Source of the DNA: an uncultured Bacillota bacterium
GTDB lineage: Bacteria; Bacillota_I; Bacilli_A; RFN20; CAG-826
DNA length: 64,000 bases
Direction: 5' to 3'
Assembly (NCBI GenBank): GCA_949293555.1
Contig: CASFDV010000003.1
Location: forward strand, 71,614-135,613
Shown here: positions 61,098 through 64,000 of the stretch, in pieces
Layout: each line of letters begins with the position of its first letter
How positions within the stretch are numbered: position 1 is the first letter of the stretch
Notes under the pieces: generated by a model
The model's database searches: none
What the model saw: the letters and a program-made list of their open reading frames with translations, nothing else
Told to the model about the DNA's origin: nothing
Program-made: the position numbers and the translations under genes

Positions 61098-61434
61098 ATG
61101 ATTAGGGGAAATCGTAATTTTGAGGTCATTATTTCAGGGTTTTCCTGCTATTCATTCCATTCTCCGAACTATGGATAGCCTCGGAAGGAAATCTTCGATG
61201 AACCTCTTCTTACGGGCGGGATGCCCGGGGCATCCGAGGGGCCGCGCGTTGGGGACGGCGGATATATCTTCGTCGTGGAAGCCGTTCTTGCGGGGCTGAG
61301 GGAGCGCCCATGGTCCCTTCGTGTCCTCCCCGGTCCGCTTCGAAAGGAAGCGACCGATGGAAATCCCTTAGGGAAGGAAAGAATCACTTTGAGACTCCTT
61401 TCTAACCGGGAGGCCGCCTCTACGCGTTCCTAGC
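61098..61434. other. Intergenic stretch without a supported gene
   Basis: I see no ribosome binding site with a credible frame, no RNA gene and no terminator with a T tail. Confidence 0.4.
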
Positions 61435-61800
61435 GGCATCTTTCATCAGAGCCTTGATCGCCTGCCTCGCCTTGGGGCAGAGCTGCACCTCGTCGAAGAC
61501 GATGAGGGTGTCGCGCCTCTTGAAGGAGACTCCGTAGGCAAGCTGGAGGCGGAGGAAGAGATAGTCCAGGTCCCGCGGGGCGTCTAAGAGCCTTCTCACT
61601 TCCTCTCCGGCGTTGGTGAAGTCGACGAGGAGATGCGAGGAATACTCCTTCCTGGCGAACTCCTTCACGATGGTGGACTTCCCGACGCGCCTCGCTCCTT
61701 CTATAAGGAGGGCGGTTTTCCCTTGGTAGCGTCCCTTCCAGGCGAGAAGCCTGTCGTAGATCTTTCTTCGGGAGAAGGCGATGGCCGATGAATACGTCTT
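61420..61800 (-). pseudogene. AAA ATPase (DUF4143-type relative), N-terminal fragment
   Basis: About 125 codons remain: RKIYDRLLAWKGRYQGKTALLIEGARRVGKST (Walker A GARRVGKS), HLLVDFTNAGEEVRRLL, and Walker B LIVFDEVQLCPKARQAIKALMKD, after which the frame ends. The family is ~400 aa, so two thirds are missing. No start codon is seen at the expected place before RRKIYD; the frame instead continues through array D. The break is near 61440. Confidence 0.7.
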
Positions 61801-61824
61801 TTTTCGGCCCCGTTCAAGGATATC

Positions 61825-61905
61825 TTGCGTTTTCCGCAACAGGAAATTGACCATTTCATGCGTTTTCCGCAATAGAGAATCGCCGGAACTCTGCGTTTTC
61901 CGCAA
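61825..61905. repeat. Palindromic array D: three 15-bp units, 33-bp period
   Basis: TTGCGTTTTCCGCAA (61825), ATGCGTTTTCCGCAA (61858) and CTGCGTTTTCCGCAA (61891) lie exactly 33 bp apart, with unrelated 18-bp spacers. On the minus strand the frame is open (LLRKT every 11 residues) and runs into the ATPase fragment. Confidence 0.9.
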
Positions 61906-62159
61906 TAAAACATGTAGCAGGCCCGCTGAAGCGCCGGAATCGGATACTTCAGGACACCGGAAAACGGAAAGAGATTCATAAGACCGAGAAGGGGAGCGTG
62001 GCAATTCCTTTCCAAGCACGGACATTCCGTCTGATGGGGATCAATCCCCGGATCTTGCGATTGAAGAACAAGCCTGAACATCCTTGTGCCCGCGGCCCTT
62101 TTGTCCGATCGTTGCGTTCTCCTGTTCTGTGACAAATGATGTGAACCAAAATCAGGAGC

Positions 62160-62408
62160 ATGAGGACGATAGCGCAAGGCAGCAAGACGCGGATCCACGC
62201 CGTCCGGCTGGCCGTCGTCTCCAGGTGGCCGATCAAGAAGGTCTGCGGCCACTGCCGCGTCTCCAGGGCGACGCTCTGGAGGTGGGTCAGGCGCTACGAC
62301 GGGACGGAGTTCTCGGACAGGGCGTTCCGAAAGGAGGGCGCCCCCGGGGCTAGGCGAGGCGCCCCATGCTCCTCCGGCGTTTCACTTCATCTGTCAGCTA
62401 ACAGTTAA
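62160..62408 (+). pseudogene. Transposase helix-turn-helix fragment
   Basis: 82 codons beginning with a transposase-like HTH (KTRIHAVRLAVVSRWPIKKVCGHCRVSRATLWRWVRRYDG), as at the start of IS3/IS481/IS630-type transposases. The catalytic part is absent. It marks past insertion between the ATPase fragment and pnp. Confidence 0.5.
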
Positions 62409-62453
62409 CCGAGCTTCATGATGCGGGTCCCTCTGCCTTCGCCCTCCTCGAGG

Positions 62454-62462
62454 TGCTAGAAT
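62454..62462 (+). promoter_or_regulatory. pnp: Extended -10 promoter of pnp
   Basis: TGC-TAGAAT; the start is expected near 62469, giving a ~38-nt leader. Confidence 0.5.
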
Positions 62463-62506
62463 TCGCCCCGTTAAGGAATAAAAGATAGAAAGAGAGACAG
62501 AAACAG

Positions 62507-64000
62507 ATGAAGAAAATCTATTCCCTCGATTTCGCCGGCAGGAAGCTCCAGGTCGAGCTCGGCGAGATCGCCAAGCAGGCCGACGGAGCGGCCTTCGTCC
62601 GCTTCGGCGACACGGTGGTGCTTTCCACTGCCTGCTGCAGCGACCAGCCCAAGGACGGCGACTTCTTCCCGCTGACGGTCGAGTTCCTCGAGCGCCAGTA
62701 CGCCATCGGGAGGATCCCCCAGGGATTCCTCCGCCGCGAGGGCCGTCCCACCGAGCACGCCACCCTCTCCGCCCGCCTCATCGACCGCCCGATCCGCCCG
62801 CTCTTCCCGGAAGGCTTCCGGAACGAGGTGCAGGTGGTGAACACCGTCATGTCCGTCGACTACGACAACGACCCGCAGATGACCGCGATGTTCGGGAGCT
62901 CCCTCGCCCTCTGCATCAGCGACATCCCCTTCGACGGCCCCGTCGCCGGGGTCTACGTCGGGCGCGTGGACGGGAAGCTTATCATCGACCCGACCGACGA
63001 GGAAATGAAGAAGAGCGACATCTCCCTTGCCGTCGCCGGCACGAAGGAGGCCATCATGATGGTCGAGGCCGGCGCCGACCAGGTCCCCGAGGAGGAGATG
63101 CTGGACGCCATCATGTTCGGCTTCGAGGCCATCAAGGAGCTCTGCCTCTTCCAGGAAAGGATCGTCGCCGAGTGCGGGAAGGCGAAGCGCCACATCGACC
63201 TCTACCAGCCCGACCCCGCGATCGTCCAGGACATCGACTCCCGCATCAAGGAGAGGATGGTCAAGGCCATCTCCATCTTCGACAAGCTCGAGAGGCAGGA
63301 CGCGATCGACGCCCTTAAGAAAGAGATCCAGGACGACTACGACTCCCGCGCCTACGAAAGCGAGAAGGCGCACGTCAAGACCATGCGGATGGTGAACGAC
63401 ATCCTCGAGAAGATGGTCGCCGACGAGGTCCGCCGGCTCATCACCGAGGAGAAGATCCGCCCCGACGGACGGAAGGTCGACGAGATCCGCCCGCTCGACG
63501 CCCAGGTCGACCTCCTGCCCCGCGCCCATGGCTCGGCCATGTTCACCCGCGGCCAGACCCAGGTCATCTCCACGACCACCCTCGGCCCGATGTCCGACGC
63601 CCAGATCATCGACAACATCACCACCGAGACCGAGCGCCGGTTCATGCATCACTACAACTTCCCGCCCTATAGCGTCGGCGAGGTCCGGCGCATGGGAAGC
63701 GTCGGCCGCCGCGAGGTCGGCCACGGGAAGCTGGGGGAGAGGGCCCTTTCCTACGTCCTTCCCTCCGTCGAGGAGTTCCCCTACACCATCCGCTGCGTCT
63801 CCGACGTCGTCGAGAGCAACGGCTCCTCCTCCCAGGCCTCGATCTGCGCCGCCTGCATGTCGCTCATGGCCGCCGGCGTTCCCATCAAGGCCATGGTCTC
63901 CGGCATCGCGATGGGCCTCATCTCGAGCGGCCCCCTCGACGGGAAGCATCCTTACACCATCCTCACCGACATCCAGGGCCTCGAGGACCACTTCGGGGAC
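62507..64000 (+). CDS. pnp: Polyribonucleotide nucleotidyltransferase, 3' partial
   Basis: 498 codons seen of ~700. First RNase PH domain: [51 protein letters not shown]. The helical linker and second RNase PH domain follow ([74 protein letters not shown]). KH and S1 domains lie beyond the window. It degrades RNA from the 3' end with phosphate. Confidence 0.95.
   Translation, partial: MKKIYSLDFAGRKLQVELGEIAKQADGAAFVRFGDTVVLSTACCSDQPKDGDFFPLTVEFLERQYAIGRIPQGFLRREGRPTEHATLSARLIDRPIRPLFPEGFRNEVQVVNTVMSVDYDNDPQMTAMFGSSLALCISDIPFDGPVAGVYVGRVDGKLIIDPTDEEMKKSDISLAVAGTKEAIMMVEAGADQVPEEEMLDAIMFGFEAIKELCLFQERIVAECGKAKRHIDLYQPDPAIVQDIDSRIKERMVKAISIFDKLERQDAIDALKKEIQDDYDSRAYESEKAHVKTMRMVNDILEKMVADEVRRLITEEKIRPDGRKVDEIRPLDAQVDLLPRAHGSAMFTRGQTQVISTTTLGPMSDAQIIDNITTETERRFMHHYNFPPYSVGEVRRMGSVGRREVGHGKLGERALSYVLPSVEEFPYTIRCVSDVVESNGSSSQASICAACMSLMAAGVPIKAMVSGIAMGLISSGPLDGKHPYTILTDIQGLEDHFGD

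Larger units (their letters stand above)
62026..62506. other. Intergenic stretch with transposase fragment and pnp promoter
   Basis: Apart from the transposase fragment and the pnp promoter listed separately I see nothing supported here. Confidence 0.4.

Noticed and set aside
61825-61905. Array D as a protein-coding N-terminal extension of the ATPase
   Set aside because: The frame is open only because 33 is a multiple of three; there is no start codon with a ribosome binding site, and the equivalent frame in array B contains a stop.

Overview
The window is about 60% GC and probably comes from an uncultured Bacillota. The evidence is a Bacillus-type translation cluster (rimP-nusA-ylxR-ylxQ-infB-rbfA, then truB-ribF, rpsO and pnp), AGGAGG-type ribosome binding sites, lipobox lipoproteins, surface proteins with C-terminal membrane anchors, and cre-like operators. 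A Bacilli lineage near Erysipelotrichales or the high-GC gut/rumen 'RF' groups is my best guess. That placement is inference, because there is no rRNA in the window.

Layout. 1-2.0 kb: the end of a surface protein with a Hint (hedgehog/intein-like) domain. 2.0-16.7 kb: a defence-rich region with an McrB_N-DUF3883 protein, a GIY-YIG protein, an IS30 fragment, a low-GC DUF2971 gene, a restriction-modification pair whose methyltransferase is frameshifted at a C7 tract, and McrBC. Two large lipoproteins (collagen-like/InlB-like, and a Cys/His knuckle-repeat protein) sit inside it. 16.7-25.9 kb: small genes, a repeat lipoprotein, a GH31 glucosidase, a nitroreductase, a DegV protein and a starch-binding-like surface protein. 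26.0-35.4 kb: the core translation and ribosome-maturation cluster, a TtcA-like enzyme, truB, ribF and an amidohydrolase. 35.5-38.9 kb: two more surface proteins of the starch-binding-like family and a membrane protein. 39.0-40.3 kb: a decayed endonuclease I gene and a candidate small RNA. 40.3-48.9 kb: an AlbA_2 regulator, typA, two AAA_14/DUF4143 ATPases and a glycosyltransferase. 48.9-54.1 kb: a three-gene two-methyltransferase/helicase-nuclease operon. 54.5 kb: rpsO. 55.5-61.1 kb: an operon of SNF2-type helicase, MoxR-type AAA+ ATPase and HExxH/VWA protein. 61.4-62.4 kb: an ATPase fragment and a transposase fragment. 62.5 kb to the end: pnp (partial).

The canonical ribF-rpsO-pnp order is split twice by accessory DNA. 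The most unusual signal is a set of short palindromic repeats associated with the ATPase genes. Three arrays (47547, 54264 and 61825) use 15-bp units at an exact 33-bp period, each with its own unit sequence. Two lie directly in front of AAA_14/DUF4143 ATPase genes, one of them truncated. The third lies in front of the methyltransferase operon. A fourth ATPase-linked element is a perfect 40-bp direct repeat that flanks a single-gene ATPase cassette. Other points of interest are several genes whose extended -10 boxes sit 6-8 nt before an ATG with no Shine-Dalgarno (probable leaderless mRNAs), a small RNA candidate under a cre-like operator, and the helicase-MoxR-VWA operon.
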